Shown piece by piece: positions 13,701-23,731 of a stretch of DNA of 64,000 bases (positions are counted from its first letter, which is position 1; each line of letters begins with the position of its first letter). The translations under genes were made by a program, and so were the position numbers. Source of the DNA: Euleptes europaea (Eukaryota; Chordata; Lepidosauria; Squamata; Sphaerodactylidae). The stretch lies in the NCBI RefSeq assembly GCF_029931775.1, contig NC_079322.1, forward strand, positions 77,871,326 to 77,935,325, in the 5' to 3' direction. Under the pieces are notes generated by a model. That model had not been told where the DNA came from and searched no databases. It was given only the letters and a program-made list of their open reading frames with translations.

Positions 13701-15753
13701 CTTCTGATGATTTCACTGCAGCATTTTGTACTATTCCTAACAACATATTCTTGGGATCCATTGCAAAATTGACTTTTAAGATTTTTAAAAATTTCTGTAT
13801 GAACTTCACTCCACCATCATCCTCTTGTTAACCTCAATTAGTTGGGTATTTTTAAAGGGGTGGATTTCGAGATTTGCTTCCCCTCCCCTAAGGGAGGCCT
13901 TATCTTCTGGCTGAAGGAGCATTTTCATTCGAGGAAGGTTCCTTCCACTGGAAGAAAACGCCTTCAGTACTGGAAGAAGTCCACAAGGTAAGGCCCAGAG
14001 GGTTCTCTCATTTTTCTTGTTTTGGCTCTCTCTCGAAAAGGTGGACGGTGGTGACCCCGATGAGTTCTAATCGCAGCGCTGCCGGCGTCACGGTGTTTGA
14101 AGGCTGGATCTTTGTCTCCGGCGGGCACGATGGCTTGCAGATCTTCAATAGCGTGAGTATATTTTTTTCTGCTGTGCATTGACGGCATGAGCTGCCCACT
14201 TCGTTCTCATGCTAATTCAAAGAGCTCACAGCAGATTGTGTGTGTAAAGTGCTTTCAAGTCACAACTGACTTATGGCAACCCAGTAGAGTTTTCAAGGCC
14301 AGAGACTAACAGAAGTTGTCTGCCATGGCCTGCCTCTGTGTAGCAACCTTGGACTTCCTTGGTGGTCTCCTATCCCAACCCTGCTTAGCCTCTGAGATCT
14401 GACGAGATCAGGCTAGCCTGGGCCATCCAGGTCAGGGTGACTCATGGGCACCCTATGGTATTTTCCAGGCAAGGGATGTTCAAAGCTTGTCTACCATTGC
14501 CTGCCTCTGTGTAGTGACCCCGGACTTCCTTGGTGGTCTCCCATCCAAGTACTAACCAGGGTTGAGAGACGTGGGAGTCAGCGTGCTGCTCCCTTTTGAT
14601 CCCACTCCAATGGGGGCATCTCATCGCAAAGATCCCTTCAGAGCAGGAAGGGCTGGTTCTGCTCCTCGCTGTCTCCCTTCCTGTGGCTTAAACAGCTCTG
14701 ATCGCTTCAGGAACCCACAATTTAGGGAAAGGGTTCCCAGCGCGGGGCCTGTGGGCTCCGTGGCGCCCGTCGACATCTTTATTGGTGCCTGCCAAGTGTT
14801 TTCAGAAAGCGGGCGTGGACAGATGGTGCTGTTGCCCAGCAAAGCTTCTGATTGGCCACTGAAGATTGTATTGCCTGTGTGGCTATTTTAAAACGTTGCT
14901 TTGGCGGCAGCTGCCACCCCTGCATGGGGATCTTCACTGGAAGACTGAAGGTAAGCTGGGGCAACCATTTTGTAGCTGTCTCCCACCCCCTGAGCAGCCA
15001 TTTTGGGGCTGCGCCCACCATGCAGTGTCTGAATTCCAAAAGTGCCCGCGGGCTGAAAAAGGTTGGGGGTCGCCTGATTTAGGGCTTCCCTTCTGCTCCG
15101 CTGGGATGCTGTTTTAGCGAGAGTCCGGGAAACGCTCGGGGAGAGTGAGGCGACCTCTGGCAGTTGGGAAAGGCACGTATTATCACAACAAAGCACCGGA
15201 GCAGTCGGGGGGATGACTGTGGGGAAACAGGTGTGCATAAATGGCCCAAGATTGCCCCAAGATTCTCGGATACTCTTAAGTCCGTGGTGTTCATAACACC
15301 TCCTATCCCCCTGGTTTCTCCACGCCAGCCTGCCTCGGCTCATTTGCTCTCCGGACTCTCTTGCAGGTGGAGTACTACAACCATCACACGGCTTCATGGC
15401 ATGGCGTGGCCAGCATGCTCAACAAACGCTGCCGCCACGGCGCAGCCTCCCTGGGCAGCAAGCTGTTCGTCTGCGGAGGCTACGACGGGTCGGGGTTCCT
15501 CAGCATAGCAGAAGTCTACGACTCCAGGGCAGACCAATGGTGCCTGATCATGCCCATGAACACCCGCCGCAGCCGGGTCTCCCTGGTGGCAAACTGCGGC
15601 CGCCTGTACGCTGTGGGAGGCTACGACGGACAGTCCAACCTGAGCTCGGTAGAAATGTACGACCCCAAGACCAACCGCTGGACGTTCATGGCCCCCATGG
15701 TGTGTCATGAGGGAGGGGTCGGGGTGGGCTGCATACCGCTCCTAACCCTCTGA
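4243..15753 (+). CDS. KLHL18: KLHL18, kelch-like protein 18 (3' seven coding exons, partial at the 5' side)
   Basis: Exons 4243-4441, 5189-5349, 8645-8781, 11034-11256, 12988-13092, 14041-14152 and 15367-15753 join in frame to 440 residues plus stop. By recall they are nearly collinear with vertebrate KLHL18 from about residue 135 to its C-terminus. The first two and a half exons encode the BACK region ([27 protein letters not shown]). The rest encodes six kelch repeats marked by [35 protein letters not shown] and AVGGYDG. All introns have GT-AG ends and phases agree across each junction. The BTB exons are upstream of the window. The family member is a substrate adaptor of CUL3 ubiquitin ligase; Aurora A and UNC119 are reported targets. 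No disabling change is visible, so the gene looks functional. The introns are heavily populated by repeats. Confidence 0.96.
4499..5008 (-). mobile_element. CR1 LINE 3' end
   Basis: Reverse strand encodes [18 protein letters not shown] to [18 protein letters not shown] and ends in the CR1 repeat TCTATGATTCTATGA. Confidence 0.88.
5189..5349 (+). CDS. KLHL18: KLHL18 exon (BACK region)
   Basis: Encodes [15 protein letters not shown] through [10 protein letters not shown], ending in a split AG|G codon before gtgggt. The acceptor follows a C-rich tract ending gcag. Confidence 0.95.
5649..6118 (+). mobile_element. SINE family A with internal tandem expansion
   Basis: Same head and tail as other family A copies, but the B-box segment (CACTCCTCCACATGAGC) is repeated about five times. 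Confidence 0.82.
6333..6560 (+). mobile_element. tRNA-derived SINE, family B
   Basis: GCTGTGGCTCAGTGGTAAAG head, GGTTCAGTCCCCGG B box, tail GTATAAGGCAGCTTCATGTG. Confidence 0.85.
6561..6778 (+). mobile_element. tRNA-derived SINE, family B (tandem neighbour)
   Basis: Second copy directly downstream of the first, same head and tail. Confidence 0.83.
6779..7360. other. KLHL18 intron, nothing recognised
   Basis: No exon or clear repeat seen; short ORFs only. Confidence 0.4.
7361..7616 (+). mobile_element. SINE family A, shortened head
   Basis: Head partly missing; B-box segment and tail GGCATATAAAAACCAGCTCC present. Confidence 0.78.
7617..7740 (+). repeat. CTT/CTC microsatellite
   Basis: About 120 bp of CTT and CCT units grown from the SINE tail. 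Confidence 0.9.
7790..7985 (-). repeat. Retroposon 3' fragment
   Basis: ATTTATTTCTTTATTTATTT followed by CCAAAACTGGGCTCAGAG, a LINE-tail style sequence in reverse orientation. Confidence 0.4.
8359..8622 (+). mobile_element. SINE family A
   Basis: GATGTAGTGGTTAAGAG head and TATAAAAACCAACTCTTCTC tail; ends about 20 bp before a KLHL18 exon. Confidence 0.85.
8645..8781 (+). CDS. KLHL18: KLHL18 exon (end of BACK, first kelch strand)
   Basis: Encodes [17 protein letters not shown], the linker, and [11 protein letters not shown]. The acceptor is tcgcag and the donor is gtatct. It lies just downstream of a SINE tail. Confidence 0.95.
8782..9294. other. KLHL18 intron; LINE-tail scrap only
   Basis: A scrap near 8.98-9.02 kb (TTAGATGGACCACTGGTCTG) resembles a CR1/L2-type LINE tail. 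Otherwise nothing recognised. Confidence 0.4.
9295..9478 (-). mobile_element. CR1 LINE 3' end, short
   Basis: TAGAATCATAGAGTTGG and CAATGCAGGAAATTCACAAC mark the reversed CR1 3' UTR. Confidence 0.82.
9479..10118. other. KLHL18 intron, nothing recognised
   Basis: A 151-codon ORF here shows no domain and lies inside the intron. Confidence 0.4.
10119..10340 (+). mobile_element. SINE family B
   Basis: GGGGCTGTGGCTCAGTGGTA head to GGCAGCTTCATGTGTTCATG tail. Confidence 0.85.
10381..10823. mobile_element. Tigger/pogo-like nonautonomous DNA transposon
   Basis: Inverted ends CAGGTCGAGTATCCCTTATC and AGAAGGGATACTCTACCTG flanked by TA on both sides, as for TcMar-Tigger elements. Confidence 0.75.
11034..11256 (+). 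CDS. KLHL18: KLHL18 exon (kelch repeats 1-2)
   Basis: Encodes [16 protein letters not shown] and [19 protein letters not shown], ending MNSKR. The donor is gtgtgt. Confidence 0.95.
11331..11862 (+). mobile_element. SINE family A with six B-box units
   Basis: The CCACTCCTCCACATGAGYGG unit is tandemly repeated (period about 58 bp) before the normal 3' half and TATAAAAACCAACTCTTC tail. Confidence 0.85.
11863..12987. other. KLHL18 intron, AT-rich, possible LINE 3' scrap at 12.23-12.72 kb
   Basis: A T-run followed by AT-rich sequence could be a reversed LINE tail; no family recognised. Confidence 0.3.
12988..13092 (+). CDS. KLHL18: KLHL18 exon (kelch repeat 3)
   Basis: Encodes [19 protein letters not shown] and [10 protein letters not shown]. 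The acceptor is tttcag and the donor is gtgagt. Confidence 0.95.
13125..13835 (-). mobile_element. L1 LINE, ORF2 C-terminal remnant
   Basis: Reverse strand encodes [19 protein letters not shown] and [20 protein letters not shown], matching the L1 ORF2 C-terminus and the second copy at 60.3-61.0 kb. Confidence 0.75.
14041..14152 (+). CDS. KLHL18: KLHL18 exon (kelch repeat 4)
   Basis: Encodes [20 protein letters not shown] and [13 protein letters not shown]. The donor gtgagt follows AGC. Confidence 0.94.
14228..14578 (-). mobile_element. 5S rRNA-derived SINE
   Basis: Reverse complement contains 5S-like blocks (GATCTCGTCAGATCTCAGAG, AAGCAGGGTTGGGATAGGAG, ACCACCAAGGAAGTCC), in two partly repeated units. 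Confidence 0.75.
14579..15366. other. KLHL18 last intron, nothing recognised
   Basis: No repeat or exon identified. Confidence 0.4.
15367..15753 (+). CDS. KLHL18: KLHL18 last coding exon (kelch repeats 5-6 and stop)
   Basis: Encodes [20 protein letters not shown], two GGYDG blades and the family C-terminus [13 protein letters not shown], followed by TGA. The acceptor is ttgcag. Confidence 0.96.
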   Translation: MEYYNHHTASWHGVASMLNKRCRHGAASLGSKLFVCGGYDGSGFLSIAEVYDSRADQWCLIMPMNTRRSRVSLVANCGRLYAVGGYDGQSNLSSVEMYDPKTNRWTFMAPMVCHEGGVGVGCIPLLTL

Positions 15754-16667
15754 GGGTGGGAGGGGGGTCCTTGTTGTGGGCAAACAACCGCCAGAATCAA
15801 GAACCCGTTTTTGGAGGGACAATCTGTGGAGCGACTCGCCTGCTGCCAAGAGGGGTGTGTCGCTTCCAGGTGCTTGGAACGTCTTCGTTTTGGACAAAGG
15901 CACAACTGTGATCAGAGCCACGTTCCTCTTGCGGTTCCGCAGGGTCCGGCTCGTGTGGAGACTGAGACCATGTGACTGAAAGAAGCCCACCTCCCCGTCT
16001 TTTCTTTTTTTTCCCTTTTCTGTGCTGTACTGATTCTTAAGCCAGCCCTCTTGTTGCTTTCCTATCTTCCCATTCTTCACCTCCGCCACCTCGGTCTCCT
16101 CGAGAGTATGTCCGGAGCGTGGGGGATTGTCTGGGTACTTGGCCTCCCCTTAGAACGAGCCAATTATTCAATCCTACTCGGTCGTACCTCTGAGAAGTGG
16201 TATTTAAGCAAGGAACATCCCACTTTTGTGCTTAGCACACAGGGAAGGTGTCTCCATTTCTAAAAGAAAAAGTTCTAGGAAGTTTCCTGCGTACCTAACT
16301 TACGAGGAATTTTTGTTTATTGGCTGGGGTGTCTGAAACTGCATCATCTCCTCCTTCTGCCAATTAGCACTGGAGGGTTGGATGCCTGCAATATGGGTCC
16401 TGTTTGGACCCCCAGATGTGCGACAGACAGTTCGATTTCCACTTCAGAGGTAAGACAGGATGGAGGGGGACCTTGGGGGCCTTCAGCCTGAGGAGAAGAG
16501 CGTCACCGCCTGCTCACTGGAGCCGAGAGCGGGCATGTACGTGCCTCAGAGACTGCCTCCAGGCCCCATTAATAAGATAATTTGCGTGCCCCCCCAAGGC
16601 CTGTGATTTCCAGGGTTTTCCCGGAGTGTCTTCTGCAGAGATGGTCGCCTGGGTGAGTCATTCAGAC

Positions 16668-16832
16668 AAGCTGGATTTGAGTCCAGTAGCTCCTTAGAGA
16701 CCAACAAGATTTTCAGGGTATAAACCCTTGAGAGGCGCGCCCCTCCCTCTCGAACGTTTGTACCCTGAAACTCTTGTTGGACTCTAAGGAGCCACCGGAC
16801 TCGAACGCGACTGCAGACCAACACAGCTACAA
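16668..16832. repeat. Short inverted dimer (repeat family D)
   Basis: Left CCAGTAGCTCCTTAGAGACC and right GGACTCTAAGGAGCCACCGG are inverted halves, ending with ACCAACACAGCTAC. Related to the hammerhead-bearing copy at 24.06 kb. Confidence 0.55.
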
Positions 16833-16937
16833 TCATTCAGACAAGACCCTCGGGCGCACGTGGGGCACACAGACGAAGGGGCTTCGTCCTGTCTGAGAAC
16901 CGTAAAAGTGAAACGCCTTCTGCGTGTGCTTGAACAT

Positions 16938-17678
16938 AGACAAAATCACAGCAGCCTCTGGCCAACAAAAAAACCTAACAATCAATTCCTGCAATTAATT
17001 ATATTGGTTCAAAGATATCAAAGGTCGTCAAAGACACTGTACATCAGTGGTTCCCAAACCTTTCAGGCCACCGCCCCCTTGGTTTAACAAACTCAACCCC
17101 AGCGCCCCCTACCCTATCTACCCTAAGGGGCCCACCTCTAGCCCCTCCCTGCTGCCCCCTTGCCTCTTAGTGCCCCCCTAGGTAATCCCACCCCCCCAGG
17201 GGGTGGTACTGCCCACTTTGGGAACCACTGCTGTACATCATCGCAGTTCACCAAAACATATAATAATCATTTATATAGAGTACAGTAATCCAGTTGATAT
17301 CCTAACAAATTTAATCCTCGTATCGAACCTGCGATAAGACAATAGGTCACAGACTCGAAGAGACCAGTGCAAGAATCACACTTGCGGGTCCAGTATAGGA
17401 AAAATAACAAGTTACGGACTTGAACATTTGCGGGTCCAATACAAGGATTAAGCTTGTTAGGATATCAATTGAATTACTGTATTCCATATGAATGATTGAT
17501 TGTTATTGTATGTTCTGGTGAACTGCGATGATGTACAGTGTCGTAGACAACCTTTGATATCTTTGAACCAATATAATCAATTGCAGGAATTGATCGTTAT
17601 GTTTTTTGTTGGCCAGAGGCTGCTGTGACTTTTGTCCAACTTCCAAAGTACAGCTCTCTAATTTGTTTTTTGGTTGCA
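16938..17678. mobile_element. Inverted-dimer retroelement (Penelope/retrozyme-like), with a hAT insertion
   Basis: Arms of about 165 bp (CACAGCAGCCTCTGGCCAAC against its complement near 17.61 kb) surround a loop of about 140 bp. A one-sided tail of about 40 nt follows the right arm, and CTTGAACAT flanks both ends as a target duplication. The left arm is split by a separate hAT element. Confidence 0.6.
17045..17230. mobile_element. hAT (Charlie-like) nonautonomous element
   Basis: Inverted ends CAGTGGTTCCCAAA / TTTGGGAACCACTG and perfect 8-bp target duplication CTGTACAT. Confidence 0.88.
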
Positions 17679-19906
17679 CTTGAACATGAGCACCTCGTAA
17701 CCATGTTTCAGTGAGGGGAGGGGGAGGAATTGACATCCCTGCTGTGTTGTGGCTACATGACTCGATCTGGGATTCCGTTGCAGTGAAGCAGGAAGATGGA
17801 TTTGAGGAGAGGGTTTATTTATAACAACGAAAAAGGGCCGTTAGAAACAAGCAAGGCCGAAACACGTATAACACGTGTTTTCTGATTGCAGGCAAGGAGG
17901 AAATTGCCTCTTCCTTTTTGCCCGTGGGACTCTGGCCGGCTTTTGGGCAGTTCTGTGCTTTTTCTGAATGAGGCAGGATCCAGCAGTCTGCATGTTTTGA
18001 AAGTGGGTGAGATTGCTTTGCCTCTGCTGCCCTGGAAGGAACGCTGTTCCTCTTCAGCAGCCAGGGCATCCCATCATAAAGGAGGAAGGCGCAGGTTTAC
18101 GAGGGAGATGCCGACAGGCAGGGCGAGACAGCAAACGTCCTTCTTGTCTGCACAAGCATCCTTCGGCATAGCCTGAGGACAAACGGATGCGTGGTCTGTT
18201 CTTACGGAGAAATTATCTCTGCCTGGTGCTGCCGCACTGTTTCCTTAAAAAAAAACCAAAACAAAACTGCTCTGTGATGTGATGTGATAGAATTGTGGGC
18301 TTCTTTTTCACCAGTGGGGATGAGAACAGACATTCCTCCTGGGCAGCGACCCACCCGTGGGTATTTCCTCTGTCAGTTTAAAGGTCCAGTTGTACCTTAA
18401 ATTGTGTCAAAGCCTGCAAGGGTTGCTTCTCTTTAAAAGGCCAAATAGCTCCTGCCGGTCACTCCATTAAGTGAAAGAAGAAATCCACGGGTCTTGTCGG
18501 AATGAGTCATTTCTCTGCAACCAGCTCCGTAAAACCTGGCAAGCGTATCACGACTGGAAGGAGCCCTGTGTCTTGGAATCCCCTGCACATCTTAATCTTC
18601 CAGCCAGTATTCCTGCCAGTTCCTCGAGGCGCGGGTGTGGGAGAACGGGGGCCTTGTTTAACTAGTCTTCAAACCAAAACGGGGGGGGGGATCTGCTGGC
18701 CTTGCATTGGAAGTGGCCGCTGCGCTCCTTGTGGCTAAACCACTACCCCCCCTCCAGAAAGCGTGCAGGGTCATGATGGGGTGGGTGCACATCTCTGAGT
18801 GCATGGGGAAGAAGTGCTGGTGAGCCTCCCCCCCCACCCCAAGAAACATGCCTTTTGCAGGATTTAGGAGATACAGAAGTGCCCTTTGAGCCAGGGATGA
18901 GAGGCTGTTTAGCAAGTCCCGTGCAGCATTGAGAACTTAATAGGGTAGCAGTTGCTCACCCAAGGGCATATCTGCCTGTCACTTTTCTTCACCATTTGAA
19001 ACAGCTGCCAGCCTCCCCAGCAACTTAGGGCAGCTTTTTCTGCTTTCCAAAGCCAGCTGTGCCACAATATGGTTCTTGGCTACAGCTGCATTCGGCGAGG
19101 GCTGCCGGACGCCCTTGGGTGGCTGAGGGGTATCACGGGGGATTTCTGCCTGCTGTTTTTCTTCTGTGCGCTCTTCATACATGAACAGCAGTGTGAATTT
19201 TCACACTGTGCTGGTGGGGGGGAGGGGATCGCCTAGCCTCTCATAATGAAACCAAAGATGACCAGGGCCCAGAATCGAAAAGCTGTTTCCACAGATACCA
19301 CGTGGAAGCTGCGTGCTCACGTGAATGTGAAATTGCTCTGAGCCTGCCTGCCTCTGGGGTGTTTATGGTAACCGCTCCGGTGAGGAAGATACTTCGGTTC
19401 TCCCTATCCAAACTGAAAAGGGTCTTTCTCGGCTCGTTGGTATTTTTCCCCCTCTTCTTGCGGACGCTGCTCCTCTCCAGGGTTGATCGCCCCACCTGGC
19501 CTTTTCTCCTTGATCCACCTCTTTGTCGAAATCCATACATGGCGTCTTTGTTTCCATAGATAGGAGGTCACTGCAGAAAAACAGGGCTGTATATTCAAAC
19601 ACTAGTTCTTCCATAACCACTGGCGAATAAGTGTTCCGAGTCTATCGTGTACATGTCACAGTGAGTGCAGAAATGCCGCAGTCAGGCACAGTTGTTTGGG
19701 ATGGAGCGCTGCCCGTGTTTTAATGTGCTGTGGTGCGCAAAAGGGCCTTTGTGGAGTGTCGGCTCTCAAAATGGGGAGGAGTTGTAGCGGAGTGAAGTCA
19801 TTGGTACAATTGAACAACTCCAGTTGAAGCGTCTCAGTCATGGGTCAGATCCCATCTTCAGGGCTGCCGTGGGATTTCTGTATGTCAGATGTATATATGT
19901 GGATGT

Positions 19907-19945
19907 CTATATATATATATATATATGTATACATTATATATATAT
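19907..19945 (+). repeat. TA-rich microsatellite
   Basis: TATATATATATATATATG-type run. Confidence 0.8.
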
Positions 19946-20186
19946 TGAGGCTCTGTGTGTAAAGTCGCTGTGTGGTGTGGGCATATCTGGATCGTAAACG
20001 TGCATGGTTTTGCTCACACACGTATCTCGCCGACCGGTGTCTGTAAAACTTCAAGCCAGCCAATACATGCTCCAGGGTACAAATTCATTCTGACATTTTT
20101 GTGCTACTGAGATTATTTGTAAGACTTGAAATTGAACCAGCCCTCAAGGTCTGGACAAAAGCAGTGCAGTTTTTCAGGCAGAAAAA

Positions 20187-20192
20187 AATAAA
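20187..20192 (+). terminator. Possible distal KLHL18 polyadenylation signal
   Basis: AATAAA followed by a T/GT-rich stretch, 4.4 kb past the stop. I noticed no earlier canonical signal on this strand, but variant signals could be used. Confidence 0.25.
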
Positions 20193-20249
20193 AGCAAGTT
20201 GTTGAATTTTTTTTTTCTGGTGATGCATGATTCTGTGAAGGAATTGCAA

Positions 20250-20500
20250 CCGAAGAAGAGTTGGCTTTTATACCCTGCTTTTCTCTACTGTGAGGAGTCT
20301 CAAAACAGCTTACAATCTCCTTCCCTTCCTCTCCCCATAACAGACACCTTGTGAGGTAGGTGATGCTGAGAGTGTTCAGCGAGAACTGTGACTGGCCCAA
20401 GGTCACCCAGCAGGCTTCATGTAGAGGAGCGGGAAATGGAACCTGGTTCTCCAGATTAGAGTCCACCGCTCTTAACCACTACGCCACCCTGGCTCTCAGA
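20250..20500 (-). mobile_element. SINE family A
   Basis: Reversed tail AAGAAGAGTTGGCTTTTATA to head CTTAACCACTACGCCACCCT. Confidence 0.83.
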
Positions 20501-20687
20501 GACCAAATCCAGCTCCCAAAGGTTTCATTTTGGCTACCCCCATGATGACCCTAGAAGGGAGGCTTGGTGGAGCTCTTGCACCCCTAGCAAGAAAGGTGGG
20601 CTATGAATGAAGTAAGCACAGTTTAAAAATTGCTCCCTTGCACAAGTAAAAGTGTGGAAACAGGAGGGAGCTACCCAGGGTCTTAGA

Positions 20688-20987
20688 AGAAGAAGAGTTG
20701 ATTTTTACGTGCCAACTTTCTCTACCACTTAAGAAAGAAACCAACTTACAATTGCCTTCCCCTCCCCACCACAGACACCCGGTGAGGTAGGTGGGGCTGA
20801 GAGAGCTGTGACTAGCCCAAGGTCACCCAGCTGGCTTCCTGTGTAGGAGTGGGGAAACCAACCCCTGTTCACCAGATTAAGAGTCTGCCGCTCATGTGGA
20901 GGAGTGGGGGAATCGAACCCGGTTCTCCAGATTAAAGTCCACTGCTCCAAACCACCATTCTTAACCATTACGCCACGCTGGCTCTCA
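20688..20987 (-). mobile_element. SINE family A
   Basis: Reversed tail GAAGAAGAGTTGATTTTTAC to head TTAACCATTACGCCACGCTG. Confidence 0.85.
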
Positions 20988-21064
20988 AAGGGAAGTGTCA
21001 CGGCTTGTGTTGTTAAGGGGTCTACACTCTTAGAATGTATCACTTACTGAGAAGTGAAGCTATC

Positions 21065-21318
21065 TTATTCAGCGAGACCTCACAGACAGGAGTCAATGAT
21101 AATTCCTATATTACTCTTCCTACACACTTGACACTGAGAGACACTGTCCTTCAGTGTTACTCCTCTGAAGATGCCGGCCACAGCTGCTAGCGAAACGTCA
21201 GGAAAGAAAATACCAAGACCACGGTCACATAGCCCGGATAACCTACAAGAACCAATAATTCCTACTACTGTAGGCTTTCTATTGAAGTGTGCCAGAAAAT
21301 TTATAAACAAGGAACTTT
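21065..21318 (+). mobile_element. Hammerhead-bearing dispersed repeat (family E)
   Basis: Shares CTTGACACTGAGAGACACTG, a hammerhead core and AAATACCAAGACCACGG with the reversed copy at 31.07 kb. I read it as part of a Penelope-like or retrozyme-like retroelement. Confidence 0.6.
21161..21203 (+). ncRNA. Type I hammerhead ribozyme-like motif
   Basis: Stem I TCCT/AGGA, core CTGAAGA, stem II built from TGCCGGC and GCTAGC-like halves, then GAAA, a 2-nt stem III CG, T and C17. All invariant hammerhead core positions are satisfied. The minimal self-complementary stem III (ACGT) suggests a dimeric form. Activity is inferred only. Confidence 0.6.
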
Positions 21319-23250
21319 CTTTAAATAACATTTATTTCACATAAAATATATATGTGCATGTGAATATTTACACACTCTCAAAACATGTCATAAAATACAT
21401 TATGATATACGCAAGCAGTTTTAAACAATCTTTATAAGCAATATCTCTATGTGAGGTTTTCTAACCTTAAACCTGTAATGCATTTCATTCAGGAATAAAT
21501 CAGTTTACAGAAAGCCTGTCAAAATATGATTAGTATAAGGAGAGAAATTCATAGTTAAAAGCATCTTAATTCAGAGTACAACCTTATATTATTTCTAAAC
21601 CTCTTCTAGCTTATATTCAGGATATTGCAAACCTTTTCTGTAAGAACATAGTCTTTTCTCATGTTTCTATGTCTTTACCATATCTTTGATTCTCTGGTTT
21701 TTAGTTTATTTGAGAGCTATAGTCCAAAATACTTAATGAGCTTTTGGTTCATTGCAATACTGTTCTATATCAGAGACAGCTGATTCTTGTAAAGCTGAAG
21801 TCAGTAATTTACAAGACTATGTGTAGCTTTAAATTCAATATGTAGAGAGAACCTGTATGAACCTTAGTTCCAGGTAAGAGCTCTATAGCTCTCTCTATAT
21901 AATGTAATCTGTGTATGCATACTGTGTATGCCACTCATTGTCACTGAGTGTAGAAGCTTCCTCTGTGTTGTTGAGGAAACCTCTGACTCTTTACCCTGAG
22001 AGATATCTCTGGTTGCTTAGAGGAATCTCTAAGAGCATCTAAGAATCCTGTTTCTGATTCTGAGAACTGAAGAGACCAGTTCTGTAACTTGGGTTTCACA
22101 ACTTCCATGTTTCTCAAGGAAAGCCAAGTCAGACCATTTAGATCATTCAGTGAGAACCCATCAATCCTTGCTAGAATTAATGAGATGTCAGTGTTTCCAA
22201 ATATGGAACTGATCCAATACTCTTAGACCCCACAATAAGGTTAGTAGGAATAATAAGAGCCTCCATCATATGGAATAGTCCACAAGCATTCATTCCAGAC
22301 ATCCAGCCTTAGCAGGTCATCTGGACATGAATCCCTCTCAAAGAGTCTTTCCCATTCTCACAAAGAACTTGTGAAATGGTAGAGTTCCATATCATGCAAG
22401 ATATGAAATAATAGAATGAGCCATGGCCAAGAACTCTTACATCTCATGCAAGAGATGAGGAAAGCTAATGACCAGACAACAGTGTTGTCCTTCACTAACA
22501 ATCCTAGGTTTTACATCTTTCAAGATGGAGAGAGCAAGGCCAGTTACTCCTTCTTAGTCTCACACAAGAGACAGAGAAAAGCTGATAGCCAGACAATTTG
22601 CATTGTCCTCTACCAACATTTCTTTCCAAGTTTTACATCTTTAGGGATGTGGAGAGTGAGGTCAGACAGCCTAAGCCATCTTCCATCAACTCTCTGCCTT
22701 CTGGCAGTTTGGTGCTGGCTTTTATTCTCTCAAACCAGTGGTCAGCTGAGCTGAGAGGCTAGAACGTTCTGCCCTGGGCAGGCTACACTAATACCACTTA
22801 GCATTGAGTCACACATGGTGGTGATGTGCTATTGTCACCTGGTCTGTGAAAAAAGCACCACCATGTTCCCGGCATTAAGTCACAGTTCACCAGTGCAAGG
22901 TCACCATCTGTTATACTGTTTAAAGACTAGGTCTGAGATGGTAGCATTATTTCCTCCCAGCTATCAGAGGGGCATTAAACTTCCAGGGAGAAATGACCTT
23001 CCTGTTAATGTCAAGAAGAGGTATTTTTCCAGATATTTTTCCAGACTCAACCATCAAGCGGGCAACAGTGCATATCATAACCTTGTAGTTTTGCAGTTTT
23101 ATTAATCTCAGAATAGTTTTAGTCAGCATGACCTTTACTCCACTTTCTTTCCACATCAATTCTGTTCAGAGAAATAAGCCTCTTACTTCTATGTTTTACC
23201 CATAAGATTTTAGGAATACCACAGGGACAGGTTCCTTATCACTCAGGCCT
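21319..23250. other. AT-rich tract of unknown origin with an internal tandem duplication
   Basis: No exon found. Two diverged units of about 115 bp (22441-22680) share AAGCTRATRRCCAGACAA and TTTTACATCTTT. On the minus strand a GAATAAAAGCC box and AATAAA near 21.32 kb could mark an old LTR-type unit, but no ends were found. Confidence 0.3.
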
Positions 23251-23506
23251 GCGACAGAAGCCTCTCCTCAAACCTGGTGTTCACACCAGGGAGGAGCAAA
23301 TTAAAGTCATTTGCCAGTCTTCCTGCTCGCGTCATGGGTAGAGTCCCTTTTACTAGCCAGAGATTAAGCTTTTTAAAGCTACAAGCAAATATGAAAGTTA
23401 TTTAGCTGGCTTGCAATGTGTCATCTTGCTTTGGTGGGAGATTTAATTACCTAATAGCATGTACTACAGGGCAGGATACTGGATCCATTCCACTAGCGGT
23501 GACACT

Positions 23507-23731
23507 TAAGGTTGCCAGCTCCAGGTTGGGAAATACCTGGAGATTTTGGAGATGGAGCCTGAGGAGTTTGGGGAGGAGGTTTGGGGAGGAGAGGGACTTC
23601 AGTGGGGTATGATGCCATAGAGTCCACCTTCCAAAGCGGCCATTTTTTTCAGGGGTACTGATGTCTGTCGCCTGGAGATCAGTTGTAATAGAGGGAGATG
23701 TCCAGCCACCACCTGGAGGTTGGCAACCCTA
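23507..23731 (-). mobile_element. hAT-type MITE (TAGGGTTGCC family)
   Basis: Ends TAAGGTTGCC / GGCAACCCTA with target duplication GTGACACT/GTGGCACT (7 of 8). Confidence 0.85.

Larger units (their letters stand above)
15754..20210 (+). other. Probable KLHL18 3' UTR and/or intergenic DNA
   Basis: No coding exon seen. It holds an inverted repeat near 16.7 kb, the inverted dimer at 16938-17678, a TA microsatellite near 19.91 kb and otherwise unassigned sequence. The KLHL18 3' UTR is long in other vertebrates. Confidence 0.4.

Noticed and set aside
14228-14578. 5S rRNA gene or pseudogene
   Set aside because: 5S-like blocks are rearranged and embedded in a larger repeated unit seen at 25, 45.6, 46.4 and 53 kb, so it is a 5S-derived SINE.
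15367-15753. Last KLHL18 exon as a separate kelch gene
   Set aside because: Phase and sequence continue exactly from the upstream exons.
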